Positions 7,529 through 16,379 are shown, counted from the stretch's first letter. The stretch: DNA of 64,000 bases from Paenibacillus paeoniae (GCF_003388735.1 NZ_QUBQ01000001.1:372001-436000), one strand, 5' to 3'. Made by a program: numbers and translations. The notes: generated by a model not told the origin, from the sequence alone.

Positions 7529-9076
7529 ATGAGCGGAAAAACCTGGAACGATCTAGGGATTCAAGAAGCATTAATAAAAGAATTGGTCAAAAACGGCATC
7601 AATGAGCCGACCTCCGTGCAGGCGGAGACGATTCCGGCTATGCTGGCCGGACATGACGTTTCTGCGAGATCGCAAACCGGAACAGGCAAGACGCTTGCCT
7701 TCCTGCTGCCGCTGCTGCAGCATATTAACACGGAGTCTGGAGCGATTCAGGCTGTTATTCTATCGCCGACGCAGGAGCTTGCCATGCAGATTGTTCGTGT
7801 CGCACAGACTTATGCGGAGCCGATAGGCGTTCGCGTACAACAGTTGATCGGCGGGGCAGCGATGAAGCGCCAGGTTGAGAAGCTGAAGCTCCATCCGCAA
7901 CTGGTCATTGGAACACCAGGCCGGATGAATGAATTGCTGAAAAATCGCAAGTTGAAGCTAAGCGATGTGCGGCATGTCGTCATCGACGAGGCGGATCAAG
8001 TGTTCCAGCTCGGCTCGACGAAGGAAGTGGAGGCCGTATTGTTCAGTATGGGCAAAGAGCGGCAGACGGCATTTTTCTCAGCAACTTATCCTGATATTAT
8101 GTCACGGTTTGAAGGCCGTTGGATGAGAGGCACGCAGCGCATCCAGTTGACGCCGGAGCACCGGGTTTCCCAGACGATCGAGAACTATTATGTCATCAGC
8201 GATAAGCGAGACAAGACGGATACGGCAAGAAGGCTTATCCGATTGCTTAATCCGTCTTCGGCGCTATTATTCCTGAATGACACCAATGGAATTGCAAACT
8301 GGGAATCCAAGCTGAGCTATGAAGGCTTCAATGTCGAGATGCTCTACGGCGATTCCGACAAGCAGCGCAGAGCGGCGACGCTTGAGCGGTTCCGCGACGG
8401 CCGCTGCCAGCTGCTGCTGGCAACTGACGTGGCGGCGCGCGGCCTGGATATTGAAGGTCTTCCGCTCGTCCTTCAGCTTGACCCTGCTGTTGATGCTGAT
8501 CACTATGTCCATCGTGCGGGCCGGACAGGCAGAATGGGACGCAGCGGCACGGTCATTACAATCGTCACGCCGCATGAGCTCTTCATCATGGAGAAATTCC
8601 GCAAGCAGCTCGGCGTCGATCTGAAGGAACGGGCCATGTACCGTGGCGAACTGCTGTCTGAGGAGGAGCTGCGCGAAGCGACGAGACCGAAGATGGAGCG
8701 ACTGGCTAGAGAAGAAGCAAGAGCGGGCAATCGCTCTAAGCCGTCCGCAGAGCGGCCTGGCAAGCCATCGGGCGAGCAAGGCAGCAAGTCGGCGCAGGCA
8801 TCTGTTTCGGCGAAGCCGGCAACATCGGGAAGAGGCGAAGAAACGGCTCCGCGCTCCCGAGCGACAGCTCCGGCAAGAGGCGAAGAGACAGCGCCACGCT
8901 CCCGTGCGAGCAGCGGAGCTGCTGCTAGCCAAGCTCCGAAGAAGCCTGCGCGAGCGAAGGACAAGCCTGAGGCGAAGCCTGCGAAGAGCAAGGCGGTCAG
9001 GAAACGGGAAGCCAAAGACAAGGGCGCTCCGAAGTGGTTGAAGGAGAAGCGTCAGTCGACCTCAAACCCAGAATAA
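7529..9076 (+). CDS. DEAD-box ATP-dependent RNA helicase
   Basis: The 515-residue protein carries Q-motif residues PTSVQ (27-31), motif I SQTGTGKT (48-55), Ia PTQELA (80-85; most relatives have PTRELA), Ib TPGR (129-132), II DEAD (153-156), III SAT (184-186), V RGLDIEGL and VI HRAGRTGRMG. It unwinds structured RNA, for example during ribosome assembly or mRNA turnover. From about residue 385 the tail is basic and low-complexity (Arg, Lys, Ala, Ser, Pro) and contains the phrase RGEETAPRSRA twice. CshA/CshB-type identity cannot be fixed by eye. Confidence 0.9.
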   Translation: MSGKTWNDLGIQEALIKELVKNGINEPTSVQAETIPAMLAGHDVSARSQTGTGKTLAFLLPLLQHINTESGAIQAVILSPTQELAMQIVRVAQTYAEPIGVRVQQLIGGAAMKRQVEKLKLHPQLVIGTPGRMNELLKNRKLKLSDVRHVVIDEADQVFQLGSTKEVEAVLFSMGKERQTAFFSATYPDIMSRFEGRWMRGTQRIQLTPEHRVSQTIENYYVISDKRDKTDTARRLIRLLNPSSALLFLNDTNGIANWESKLSYEGFNVEMLYGDSDKQRRAATLERFRDGRCQLLLATDVAARGLDIEGLPLVLQLDPAVDADHYVHRAGRTGRMGRSGTVITIVTPHELFIMEKFRKQLGVDLKERAMYRGELLSEEELREATRPKMERLAREEARAGNRSKPSAERPGKPSGEQGSKSAQASVSAKPATSGRGEETAPRSRATAPARGEETAPRSRASSGAAASQAPKKPARAKDKPEAKPAKSKAVRKREAKDKGAPKWLKEKRQSTSNPE

Positions 9077-9088
9077 AAATATTTTTTT

Positions 9089-9188
9089 AAAAAGCCACCC
9101 CCTTTAAACGAACGCGTCCCTCCGAAAGGTATGGGCGAAGGTAAAAAGCGGTATATCCCGCAATCGTTCTTAAAGGAGAGTGGCTTTT
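9089..9188 (+). promoter_or_regulatory. Leader hairpin that covers the SLH gene ribosome site
   Basis: The left arm (9090-9113, AAAGCCAC..CCTTTAA..GAACG) pairs with the right arm (9164-9188, CGTTC..TTAAAGG..GTGGCTTT) in an interrupted stem of about 20 pairs. The right arm contains the AAAGGAGAG ribosome site and ends one base before the ATG at 9189. A smaller hairpin, GCGG/CCGC (9148-9161), lies in the loop. The fold would hide the start region, so translation control is inferred. Confidence 0.55.
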
Positions 9189-10469
9189 ATGTCTAAAATG
9201 AAAACGTTGAAAAAAACGGTGCTGTCAGCTACGGCGCTGGTCATGCTGGCAACAGGAGCAACATCCGCTTTCGCTGATGGTAAAAACAATGCTAACAGCA
9301 ACAGCAAGTGGAAATCCGAATATGAGCATAACAAGAACAAAGGCAAAGGCAAAAACGATAAGCAAGACAAAGATGGTAAGCACGACAAGGATAATCATAA
9401 AAAAGAGAACAAAATAACATGGCAATTCAAGGACGAAGCTGAGCTTCAATGGGCGTTGGAGTACATTATGCGTCTGGCCTCGAAAGGCGTATTTACCGGC
9501 TATGAAGATGGTACGTTCAAGCCGCAGCAAAAAATTTCCCGCATTGAGACGCTTACAGCAGCCGTACGGCTAATGGGATTGCGCGACAAGGCGGAATCGA
9601 CCGCGGAGATGAATACAGAGCTTCACTTCAAGGATGCAGACAAGTTGAAGAAAAAATATCCTTGGGCAGTCGGTTACGTTGCTGTAGCGCTTGAGAATGA
9701 TCTGTTCTTCGAGACAGACACAGAAGTTCAGCCGGAGCAACATGCAACAAGACTATGGTCGACGATTCTGTTGATCAAAGCGCTCAAGCTGGAGAACGAA
9801 GCGAAAGCACTGAACAACACGAAGCTGGACTTCAAGGATGCGCACGAAATTCCAGCGGGATCTGTGGGTTACGTAGCGCTTGCGCTTCAGAAGGGGATTA
9901 TTACCGGCTATGAGGACAAGCGTGGCAACAAAACATTCCGTCCGAACCAGCCTGTAACACGCGCCGAGCTTGCAGCGCTGCTTGATCGTACGGATGGCGA
10001 GATGCCGGATCATGATGCACAAGCGATCCATGGCCAGTTGAAGGCTGCGCCTACGGGCGGCAAGCTTACACTGGTGAAGCCGGACAAGACGGAATTGACG
10101 CTGACGATCGATCCGACGGTCTTCATCTTCCGCGACGACAAGAAGTCGCCGGTCAGCGCGCTTCAAGCGGGGGATAAGCTTTTCTTGCGTACGTATCAGA
10201 ACAAAGTTGTCTTTATCGAAGTGACGGAGAAAGCTCCGGCCAGCACAGCATTCACACAGCTTGGCGTTGTCAGCACGCTCGGCTTCAATTCCCAAGCGAA
10301 GCTTTCGACCATCGCGATCAATCCGGCCGACAGCACTCAAAATTCCGTTCTTATCTATAACGTTGATCCTAACGTCACCATTATCGGCGATGCTTCCAAG
10401 CTGAAGAACGGACAACTCGTTCAAGTGAAGGGCGACAAAAATATCGTAAAGACGATTGAAATCAAATAA
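9189..10469 (+). CDS. Secreted SLH-domain protein
   Basis: This 426-residue exported protein starts with a Lys-rich signal peptide (KTLKKTVLSATALVMLATGATSAFA), then a Lys/Asp/Asn/His low-complexity linker (about residues 30-75). Two to three S-layer-homology repeats follow between about 80 and 275 (GVFTGYEDGTFKPQQKISRIE; DLFFETDTEVQPEQHATRLW; GIITGYEDKRGNKTFRPNQPVTRAE). SLH modules bind pyruvylated secondary cell-wall polymer and anchor proteins to the envelope. The C-terminal 150 residues are beta-rich and not recognised. The ATG at 9189 was chosen because a GTG at 9180 would fall inside the ribosome site. It ends in a terminator. Confidence 0.88.
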   Translation: MSKMKTLKKTVLSATALVMLATGATSAFADGKNNANSNSKWKSEYEHNKNKGKGKNDKQDKDGKHDKDNHKKENKITWQFKDEAELQWALEYIMRLASKGVFTGYEDGTFKPQQKISRIETLTAAVRLMGLRDKAESTAEMNTELHFKDADKLKKKYPWAVGYVAVALENDLFFETDTEVQPEQHATRLWSTILLIKALKLENEAKALNNTKLDFKDAHEIPAGSVGYVALALQKGIITGYEDKRGNKTFRPNQPVTRAELAALLDRTDGEMPDHDAQAIHGQLKAAPTGGKLTLVKPDKTELTLTIDPTVFIFRDDKKSPVSALQAGDKLFLRTYQNKVVFIEVTEKAPASTAFTQLGVVSTLGFNSQAKLSTIAINPADSTQNSVLIYNVDPNVTIIGDASKLKNGQLVQVKGDKNIVKTIEIK

Positions 10470-10509
10470 TGCTCATTTAGACTCTTTAAATTGATATGGC
10501 TGCAAAAAT

Positions 10510-10556
10510 AAGATGGCGGTGCCGGGATGATTCCTGGCATCGCCATTTTTATTTTC
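10510..10556 (+). terminator. Intrinsic terminator after the SLH gene
   Basis: ATGGCGGTGCCGG pairs with CCTGGCATCGCCAT and is followed by TTTTTATTTT. Confidence 0.85.
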
Positions 10557-10981
10557 GTTGCTTTGCGTGTCCTATAGAAAATATGTGCGGACGAAAGTCA
10601 CTTGGTTTTGAGGTTTACTTTCGGCGGGCTTCCAAGCAGAGAACGTTGGAGTCTTTCATTGATCTAACGTTTTGTTTCTCGGGTTCTCCATTCATGGCTT
10701 AAAACAAACGGAGTCAGATATATTCTGGAGAAGCGATAGCGTGCGCCTTTGTATCCGGATTCCAATTTTATAACATTGTTCAGGGAATCTGGATACAACA
10801 GCGCTCGGAAGAATATATCTTACGCAGCTGTCCCTTCCGCCATAGAGTGTTCTTTAAAGCAAGAGAGTCATCTTTTGAGCTGCCTACAACTATTACGCCA
10901 GCGGTTTTTTTGATATTAGGCCGCGGATTCGGTATGCTAGCTAATAGGAAGGCGATTATTGGAAGGCAGAAGGTGATTGAT
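10557..10981 (+). other. Gene-poor spacer before ecsA
   Basis: About 425 bases carry no convincing gene. A 68-codon frame at 10496-10702 starts inside the terminator and lacks a ribosome site. The stretch holds the long imperfect palindrome listed separately and the upstream region of ecsA. I see no clear consensus promoter. Confidence 0.5.
10716..10820. repeat. 105-bp imperfect palindrome
   Basis: The ends AGATATATTCT (10716-10726) and AGAATATATCT (10810-10820) are inverted copies. A second inner pair, TTGTATCCGGATTCC (10749-10763) and GGAATCTGGATACAA (10784-10798), is also inverted. The arms are separated by unmatched interior bases. No target-site duplication and no coding capacity were found. 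It could be a small non-autonomous mobile element or a structured leader. Confidence 0.6.
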
Positions 10982-11731
10982 ATGGAAACCATATTGAGCG
11001 TTAAGCAATTAACTGGCGGATACAGCCCGCGAAGACCGGTGCTCCATGACCTCAACTTCGAGCTGAAAGCTGGCGAGATGGTCGGACTGATCGGATTGAA
11101 CGGTGCGGGGAAAAGTACTACGATCAAGCATATTTTGGGATTAATGAATCCCCATCAAGGCCAGATCAAGGTGGCGGGCGTCACACTGAACGAATCGCCG
11201 CAGCAATACCGTTCGGCATTTGCTTATGTACCGGAGACGCCTGTTCTCTTCGATGAAATGACCGTTGAGGAGCATTTGCGGCTAAGCGGCATGGCGTACA
11301 ACGTGCCGAGCGGCGATTACGAGGAACAGGCGTCCAAGCTGTTGGAGCAATATCAAATGGTTCCGAAGCGAAAGGCGTTTTCCTCTCATCTGTCCAAGGG
11401 CATGAAGCAAAAGGTCATGATTATGAGCGCGCTCTTGGCCTCGCCGCCACTCTACATCATTGACGAGCCATTCCTGGGACTGGACCCGCTGGGTATTCGC
11501 TCGCTGCTCGATCAACTGGTCGAAGTAAAGCGCGGAGGCGCAGCGATACTAATGAGCTCCCATATTTTATCCACAGTGGAAGCGTATTGTGACCGATACA
11601 TCGTCATGCATCAAGGGAGGATTGCCGCACAAGGCGATCTTGAGGATGTCAGGCGAGCAGCGGGATTGGATGCAGGAAGCGGAACGCTTGAAGATGCCTT
11701 CTACAAGCTGGTGTCTGGAGGAGCAAGCTAA
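10982..11731 (+). CDS. ecsA: ABC transporter ATPase EcsA
   Basis: The 249-residue protein has Walker A GLNGAGKST (38-46), the degenerate signature LSKGMKQK and Walker B LYIIDEPFLGLD. The segments HRP-type PVLHDLNFELKAGEMVGLIGLNGAGKSTTIKHILGLM and FAYVPETPVLFDEMTVEEHL closely resemble Bacillus EcsA. EcsAB affects intramembrane proteolysis, secretion and competence. The ATG at 10982 follows GAAGGTGA; an upstream in-frame start at 10847 would add an unlikely N-terminus. It overlaps ecsB by one base (TAATG). Confidence 0.88.
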   Translation: METILSVKQLTGGYSPRRPVLHDLNFELKAGEMVGLIGLNGAGKSTTIKHILGLMNPHQGQIKVAGVTLNESPQQYRSAFAYVPETPVLFDEMTVEEHLRLSGMAYNVPSGDYEEQASKLLEQYQMVPKRKAFSSHLSKGMKQKVMIMSALLASPPLYIIDEPFLGLDPLGIRSLLDQLVEVKRGGAAILMSSHILSTVEAYCDRYIVMHQGRIAAQGDLEDVRRAAGLDAGSGTLEDAFYKLVSGGAS

Positions 11732-12981
11732 TGCTGCCCGCAAATTATGATCTGGCAGCGCTGTGGCGCGGAAGGGCCAAAGACTTCCGTAATGAGATCA
11801 AACCGTATATTCGCTATATGGCGATGAGTGGTTTTCCCTCTTTTTTATCGCTGATCTTTATTGCGTCTGCAATCGGATACTTTACCCTGCTACGGGATGT
11901 GCCGCCGGATTTCCCTATTGTCCTTATAGGCGTGCTTGTTTTGATGCCGGTGTTATGCTGGAGTCCGATGCGCACATATTTGGCTGGCGCTGACGTTGTG
12001 TATTTGATGCCGCGTGAATATGAGATGGGCCCTTATCTTCGTTCCTCCTTTCAACGTACGACAGTGAAGAGCGTACTGCTTGCGGCTGTCGTGATGCTGC
12101 TGTATATGCCGATCTATCGACAGGTGGGCACGGGAAGCGGGATCGAGTGGCTCGTATTCGCCGCAATCGTCATCAAAGGAGCTAATGCTGCCGGCGGATG
12201 GCAAGAGCGCAAGCTGGCCTGGAACAACATGAGACTGCTGCTGCGCTCGGTGCGCTGGTTGTTAACGGGACTGACTTTAGCTGTCTGGCTTACATCGGCT
12301 CCATGGCAAGCGATGCTGTTCACATTGTTGTGCGCTGGGCTGGCGACGCTGTGTTATCGGCTCCCTCAGCGTCATCGCTTTCCGTGGGAGAGACTGATTG
12401 CGGAGGAAACGGTGACACGGAGACGTTATTATGCTTTCTTTGGCCTATTCATTGACGTGCCCGTTCTGCCATCCAGCATTAGGCGCAGAGCTTATCTGTC
12501 CTGGATATTGCCGCGTATTCCGTTCGCGCACCGGTATACATTCAATTATCTATTTAGCGCGACGCTGTTCCGATCAGAGATTGGCGGCATCCTGATTCGC
12601 ATTCTGATGCTGGGAGCACTTGTGAACTATATGGTTGCGGATGCCGCATCCTTGTTAGGTTGGGTAACCGCTTTTGTGTATGGCTTGTTCGGCATCGTAT
12701 TCAGCCTGCAGCTTGGCGGACTGCGAAGCGTACATCGCTACTCGGTTTGGAAGCATGTCTATCCGCTCCCTGACGACAAGCAAACCGAGCAGCTGATTCA
12801 GGTTGATAGACTTGCACTGGCAGCAGGTTTGCTGCTGCTCTGGGTGCCAGCTGCGGTACCATTGTTGCTGAAGGGCATTATAGCGCCGCCTGTTGTTATG
12901 CTTGTTGGCGCTCTTGCATACCTCGCCATCAGGCCGATGAGACTGCGGAGGAAGATTAAGTCGGACGCCGATGAAGATTGA
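11731..12981 (+). CDS. ecsB: ABC transporter permease EcsB
   Basis: This 416-residue integral membrane protein begins with a cytoplasmic segment (LWRGRAKDFRNEIKPYIRYM) and has about eight to ten hydrophobic spans, with a basic C-terminus (RPMRLRRKIKSD). N-terminal pattern, length and position directly after ecsA identify it as EcsB, the membrane partner of EcsA. It is translationally coupled to ecsA through TAATG and is followed by a strong terminator. Confidence 0.87.
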   Translation: MLPANYDLAALWRGRAKDFRNEIKPYIRYMAMSGFPSFLSLIFIASAIGYFTLLRDVPPDFPIVLIGVLVLMPVLCWSPMRTYLAGADVVYLMPREYEMGPYLRSSFQRTTVKSVLLAAVVMLLYMPIYRQVGTGSGIEWLVFAAIVIKGANAAGGWQERKLAWNNMRLLLRSVRWLLTGLTLAVWLTSAPWQAMLFTLLCAGLATLCYRLPQRHRFPWERLIAEETVTRRRYYAFFGLFIDVPVLPSSIRRRAYLSWILPRIPFAHRYTFNYLFSATLFRSEIGGILIRILMLGALVNYMVADAASLLGWVTAFVYGLFGIVFSLQLGGLRSVHRYSVWKHVYPLPDDKQTEQLIQVDRLALAAGLLLLWVPAAVPLLLKGIIAPPVVMLVGALAYLAIRPMRLRRKIKSDADED

Positions 12982-12993
12982 AGTCGCAGAATG

Positions 12994-13033
12994 AAGCAAA
13001 CCGCCCGAGGCAGATGCCCCGGGCGGTTTGCTT
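12994..13033. terminator. Bidirectional terminator between ecsB and the aminotransferase gene
   Basis: A 14-bp perfect stem pairs AAGCAAACCGCCCG with CGGGCGGTTTGCTT; a short T-rich stretch follows it on the plus strand. It lies between convergent genes. Confidence 0.85.
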
Positions 13034-13063
13034 TCTTATAAACGCATGAATAAAGGTCCGTCT

Positions 13064-14371
13064 TTATTTTGCTGCTACTTCGATTACCGCTTTGTGGATC
13101 GTATCGAACAGCTCTTCCAAGTACTCTTCTTCGATACAGGAGAAGGCGACGCGAAGATCCGTCTCGCCCAGAGCAATGGTTCCAATGCCGTATTCATGAA
13201 GCAGATGCTGGCGAACATCCTCAGCGGATACAGTCGTCAGCTTCAGACACATGAAATAGCCGGAGTTAAACGGATAATATTCCCATGTATCGCCATAACG
13301 GCCGCTGTCCAGCAGCGACTTGACGCGATTGGCGCGTCCCTTCATGATGTCGAACTTCTCGGCCTTCTGCGCTTCAAACTCTGGCGATTGCAACGCATGC
13401 AGGACGAAGGTCTGTGATGGATGCGGACCGCTGGATATCGTCGAGCGGATAATGCCCAGCGTCTTCTGCTCCAGCGCAGCCAGCGTTGCTTGCGATTCGG
13501 AAGCGTATGTGATGAATCCAACACGGAAGCCCCATACGTATTCTTCCTTTGTCGCGCCGTCTACCTTCACGGCAAGCACACGCGGATGCAGTGCAGCCAG
13601 CTTCGAGAACAACGACTCTTGCACCGAATCCTCAAAGAACAAGCCGAAGTAGGCATCGTCGGTTACCGCTACGACATGAATGCCGGCTTCTGCAGCATCG
13701 TGAAGGGCCGCTACAATTTCCTCGCATTCCCGAACGCCAGGCGTATATCCGGTCGGATTGTTCGGGAAGTTGAGAAGGACAATTGCTTTGCCTTTTCCCT
13801 GTTGAGCAAGTAGAGCTTCGCGTAGAGCGGCACTGTTGAATTGCATGTTTTCATTATACAACGGGTACTCTACGATCTCGGCGCCGCGGCGGATTCCGAA
13901 GGTAAGTTCATAGTTTTCCCAGTTTTTGTTGGGGATAACGACAGCGTCTCCTTCGTCGGCGAACAGATCGGCAACGATACTCAGCCCGTGAGTGAGTGCG
14001 TTCGTGACGATTGGATTGCCGAAGCTCACGCCTTCAAGAGAAGGGTTGTCCTTGAACATCTTGGCGCGCCAAGCGCTGCGCAGCTCAGGCTTGCCGGCTG
14101 GTGGTGCATATTCATATATATCCTTCGGATGATAGGCGCTTAGCGTATCTTGAATGACCTTAAGATGCATGGGCTTTCCGTCTTCAGTCGCGATGCCGAT
14201 GGTGGCATTGAACTTGGTTGCCTTCGTCTTCGCTTCAGCGGATTGGCTGAGGATGCCTTCTTTTGGGAAATAGATCGCTTTGCCTAGGTTTGACAACATG
14301 GCGTAGACGTTCGGACTTTCCTTCTGCAACGTCTCATTTAATTGCTGTGCCAGTGGGTTCATGGATTTCAT
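13064..14371 (-). CDS. PLP-dependent aminotransferase, class I/II
   Basis: The 435-residue enzyme shows fold-type I aminotransferase features: NFPNNPTGYTP (201-211), the DDAYFGL segment (Asp238/Asp239, Tyr241), the Schiff-base lysine Lys275 in DGATKEEYVWGFRVG, and Arg283 downstream. It uses pyridoxal phosphate to move amino groups between an amino acid and a 2-oxo acid; the specific substrate cannot be read from the sequence. The ATG at 14371 follows GGAAGG by five bases. It is divergent from the AraC regulator gene, which may control it. Confidence 0.85.
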   Translation of the reverse strand: MKSMNPLAQQLNETLQKESPNVYAMLSNLGKAIYFPKEGILSQSAEAKTKATKFNATIGIATEDGKPMHLKVIQDTLSAYHPKDIYEYAPPAGKPELRSAWRAKMFKDNPSLEGVSFGNPIVTNALTHGLSIVADLFADEGDAVVIPNKNWENYELTFGIRRGAEIVEYPLYNENMQFNSAALREALLAQQGKGKAIVLLNFPNNPTGYTPGVRECEEIVAALHDAAEAGIHVVAVTDDAYFGLFFEDSVQESLFSKLAALHPRVLAVKVDGATKEEYVWGFRVGFITYASESQATLAALEQKTLGIIRSTISSGPHPSQTFVLHALQSPEFEAQKAEKFDIMKGRANRVKSLLDSGRYGDTWEYYPFNSGYFMCLKLTTVSAEDVRQHLLHEYGIGTIALGETDLRVAFSCIEEEYLEELFDTIHKAVIEVAAK

Positions 14372-14477
14372 TCCATCCTTCCGAATTCAATCGTTATTGT
14401 ACTTCTAATGTTCGTGATATTATACCATTTTTGTTCTCTGCAAACCATTCGGGATTGTGAATATTTTTCGGAAATCG

Positions 14478-14529
14478 TTGCTAGCGCTTGCAATCCATAT
14501 GTTGATTGATAGCGCTAATCCACTATAAT
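14478..14529 (+). promoter_or_regulatory. Promoter of the AraC gene with two palindromic operator-like sites
   Basis: TTGATT (14502-14507) and TATAAT (14524-14529) are 16 bases apart. One palindrome, TTGCTAGCGCTTGCAA (14478-14493), lies upstream. Another, GATTgaTAGCGCTAATC (14504-14520), lies between the two hexamers. Both share the core AGCGCT, 28 bases apart. The first resembles a cre site but misses two consensus positions. Confidence 0.6.
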
Positions 14530-14597
14530 AAAAGGAGGAAGCGCTGCGGCATCGCTTATGCGATAGACGCGCGCATGATGCGAGGGAGGATCACTTA

Positions 14598-15389
14598 ATG
14601 CTTCATATATCGCCCGATTCGCTAGGACTGCAGCCGGCCTTCGCCAAAATCACCTGTGAGCCGGGATGGAGATGGGCCAGACGCGAGAAGCCATTGGCGA
14701 ACTTTGACTTGTTCTATGTCTGGAGCGGGGAAGGGGAGGTCGAAGTGAACGGCGTCCATTATAACGTAGGACCGGGAAGCTGCTTCCTGTTTCGGCCCGG
14801 CGATTACACTAGTGCGACGCATAATCCGCAGAAACCTCTAGTACTTACCTATATTCATTTCTCAGCCAATGGAGCATTGGACCACATTCCGGATCGATAT
14901 CGGGTGCTGGACGAGACGGTCGACTTCGAATATATGCTGTCGAGGTACGTCAGATTGTTTCTTGTACAGACCTATGCGGCGGAAGAAGAGGCCAAGCTTG
15001 TACTGAAGGCGTTGCTGATTCAACTGCTCAGAGCAGATAATCATAATCATGTCCCGATCGAGAAGAAGGCCAGCAATCAATTGACCGAAGCCATCCATGA
15101 AATTGCGAACTATATCCGGCAGCATCCGGGTATTGCCCATCGGGTAGAGGATCTGGCTACGAGAGCGCAGCTTTCCCCCCGTTATTTCTCGATGAAATTC
15201 AAGGAGATGGTCGGGATGTCCGTCCAGACTTACATGATCCGCACCCGAATTGAGCGTGCGCAGCATCTGCTCATGCATGCGGGCATGAATGTGACGGAGG
15301 TGGCCGATGCGCTCGGCTATCGGGACATCTTCTTCTTTAGTCGTCAATTCAAGCAATATACTGGACGAAGTCCGTCCGAGATCCGGTGA
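14598..15389 (+). CDS. AraC-family transcriptional regulator
   Basis: This 263-residue protein has an N-terminal cupin-type ligand domain (about 1-140, with WSGEGEVEVNG and PGSCFLFRPGDY) and a C-terminal pair of helix-turn-helix motifs (about 165-263: VEDLATRAQLSPRYFSMKFKEMVGMSVQTYMIRTRIERAQHLL and VTEVADALGYRDIFFFSRQFKQYTGRSPSEIR). Such regulators usually respond to sugars. The ATG follows GGGAGGATCACTTA. The gene is divergent from the aminotransferase gene, and palindromes sit in its promoter, so autoregulation is plausible. A terminator follows. Confidence 0.88.
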   Translation: MLHISPDSLGLQPAFAKITCEPGWRWARREKPLANFDLFYVWSGEGEVEVNGVHYNVGPGSCFLFRPGDYTSATHNPQKPLVLTYIHFSANGALDHIPDRYRVLDETVDFEYMLSRYVRLFLVQTYAAEEEAKLVLKALLIQLLRADNHNHVPIEKKASNQLTEAIHEIANYIRQHPGIAHRVEDLATRAQLSPRYFSMKFKEMVGMSVQTYMIRTRIERAQHLLMHAGMNVTEVADALGYRDIFFFSRQFKQYTGRSPSEIR

Positions 15390-15411
15390 ACAGTGCCGTA
15401 GTCTCATGATC

Positions 15412-15444
15412 AAGAGTCGCAATCTATCGATTGTGCTCTTTTTT
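15412..15444 (+). terminator. Intrinsic terminator after the AraC gene
   Basis: AAGAGTCGCAATC pairs imperfectly with GATTGTGCTCTT and is followed by six T residues. Confidence 0.8.
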
Positions 15445-15549
15445 ATGTTGAAAATGACCAGTATTTGGATAGAGTCGTCAGGTTCGGAACATACTTATAG
15501 CGAAGCTTAGAAGCAAGAGTCAGAAGATTGGCGGGACGGTGCGATATGG

Positions 15550-16260
15550 ATGTTTGAGCATTTCAATATTTTTATAAGAAGCATAACCGCCTTTGTTATC
15601 TTGTTGCTGATTACACGGCTATTAGGCAAGCAAACGCTATCTAACATGAACTTTCACGAATTTGTGACAGCCGTTATTATGGGCGCGATCGGAGCAAACT
15701 TTGCTTTTAACGAAAACATTCAAGTAACGCATTTGCTTATCTCTCTCGTCGTATTTACAGGGACCTCTTATCTATTGGCCAAGCTTCTGATTCGCAATCG
15801 AAAAATTCGCAAGTGGACGGAAGGCACTCCGACGGTCCTTATTGAAGGCGGTAAAATTCTCGAAGAGAATTTAAAGAAAAACAATCTAACCTTGGATTCG
15901 ATGAATCAATTGCTTCGACAGAAGGATATCTTTAATATTGAAGAGGTTGAGCATGTCCTTTTGGAATTGAACGGCAAAGTGTCTGTCATGAAAAAAGACG
16001 AGCACAGAAATGTGACGCTTAAGGATTTGAAGCTAAAAGCGGATTCGTATAAGCCTGTCCCCATTGAGTTAATTATGGATGGGCAAATGATGATCGGCAA
16101 TCTTGAAAACAATCAGATCTCGCGCGATTGGCTGCAAAAGGAGCTGAGGAATCTCGGCAAAACGGTGCAAGACGTTTTCTATGCTGTAAAGGGGAGCGAT
16201 GGGAAGTTGTATGTGGATTTTTTCAAGGATGGGATCAAGCATCCTGTGGATATAGAGTGA
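15550..16260 (+). CDS. YetF/YcaP-like membrane protein (DUF421)
   Basis: The 236-residue protein has three N-terminal hydrophobic segments (about 8-25, 38-55, 60-80) and a soluble C-terminal domain with the DUF421 hallmark LIEGGKILEENLKKNNLTLDSMNQLLRQKDIFNIEEVEHVLLELNGKVSVMKK. Members occur in spore-forming bacteria, often several per genome; a proposed role is in the spore or cell envelope, not firmly known. The ribosome site is weak (GGCGGGAC). It is flanked by terminators on both sides and appears monocistronic. Confidence 0.85.
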   Translation: MFEHFNIFIRSITAFVILLLITRLLGKQTLSNMNFHEFVTAVIMGAIGANFAFNENIQVTHLLISLVVFTGTSYLLAKLLIRNRKIRKWTEGTPTVLIEGGKILEENLKKNNLTLDSMNQLLRQKDIFNIEEVEHVLLELNGKVSVMKKDEHRNVTLKDLKLKADSYKPVPIELIMDGQMMIGNLENNQISRDWLQKELRNLGKTVQDVFYAVKGSDGKLYVDFFKDGIKHPVDIE

Positions 16261-16306
16261 GCTATTGGGAATGACGTATCAGGTATCGAAGTCCCAGCTT
16301 AGCAAG

Positions 16307-16340
16307 CAAAAGCACGCGCTCAATTGGGCGCGTGCTTTTG
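16307..16340. terminator. Bidirectional terminator between the DUF421 gene and psd
   Basis: CAAAAGCACGCGC and GCGCGTGCTTTTG form a perfect 13-bp stem with A and T tracts at its base, between convergent genes. Confidence 0.85.
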
Positions 16341-16379
16341 TATGCTGTACTCATTTCAGAAAGGCTCCCTGTTTGTGGG

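Noticed and set aside
9110..9165. Cyclic-di-GMP riboswitch in the SLH leader
   Set aside because: CGAAAGG and GGGCGAAGG recall parts of that aptamer, but the conserved CAAACC and ACGCAAAGCC blocks are absent.
10496..10702. A 68-codon plus-strand frame after the SLH gene
   Set aside because: It starts within the terminator, has no ribosome site and resembles no protein.
10716..10820. Insertion sequence
   Set aside because: Terminal inverted repeats are present but there is no transposase and no target-site duplication, so only a repeat is reported.
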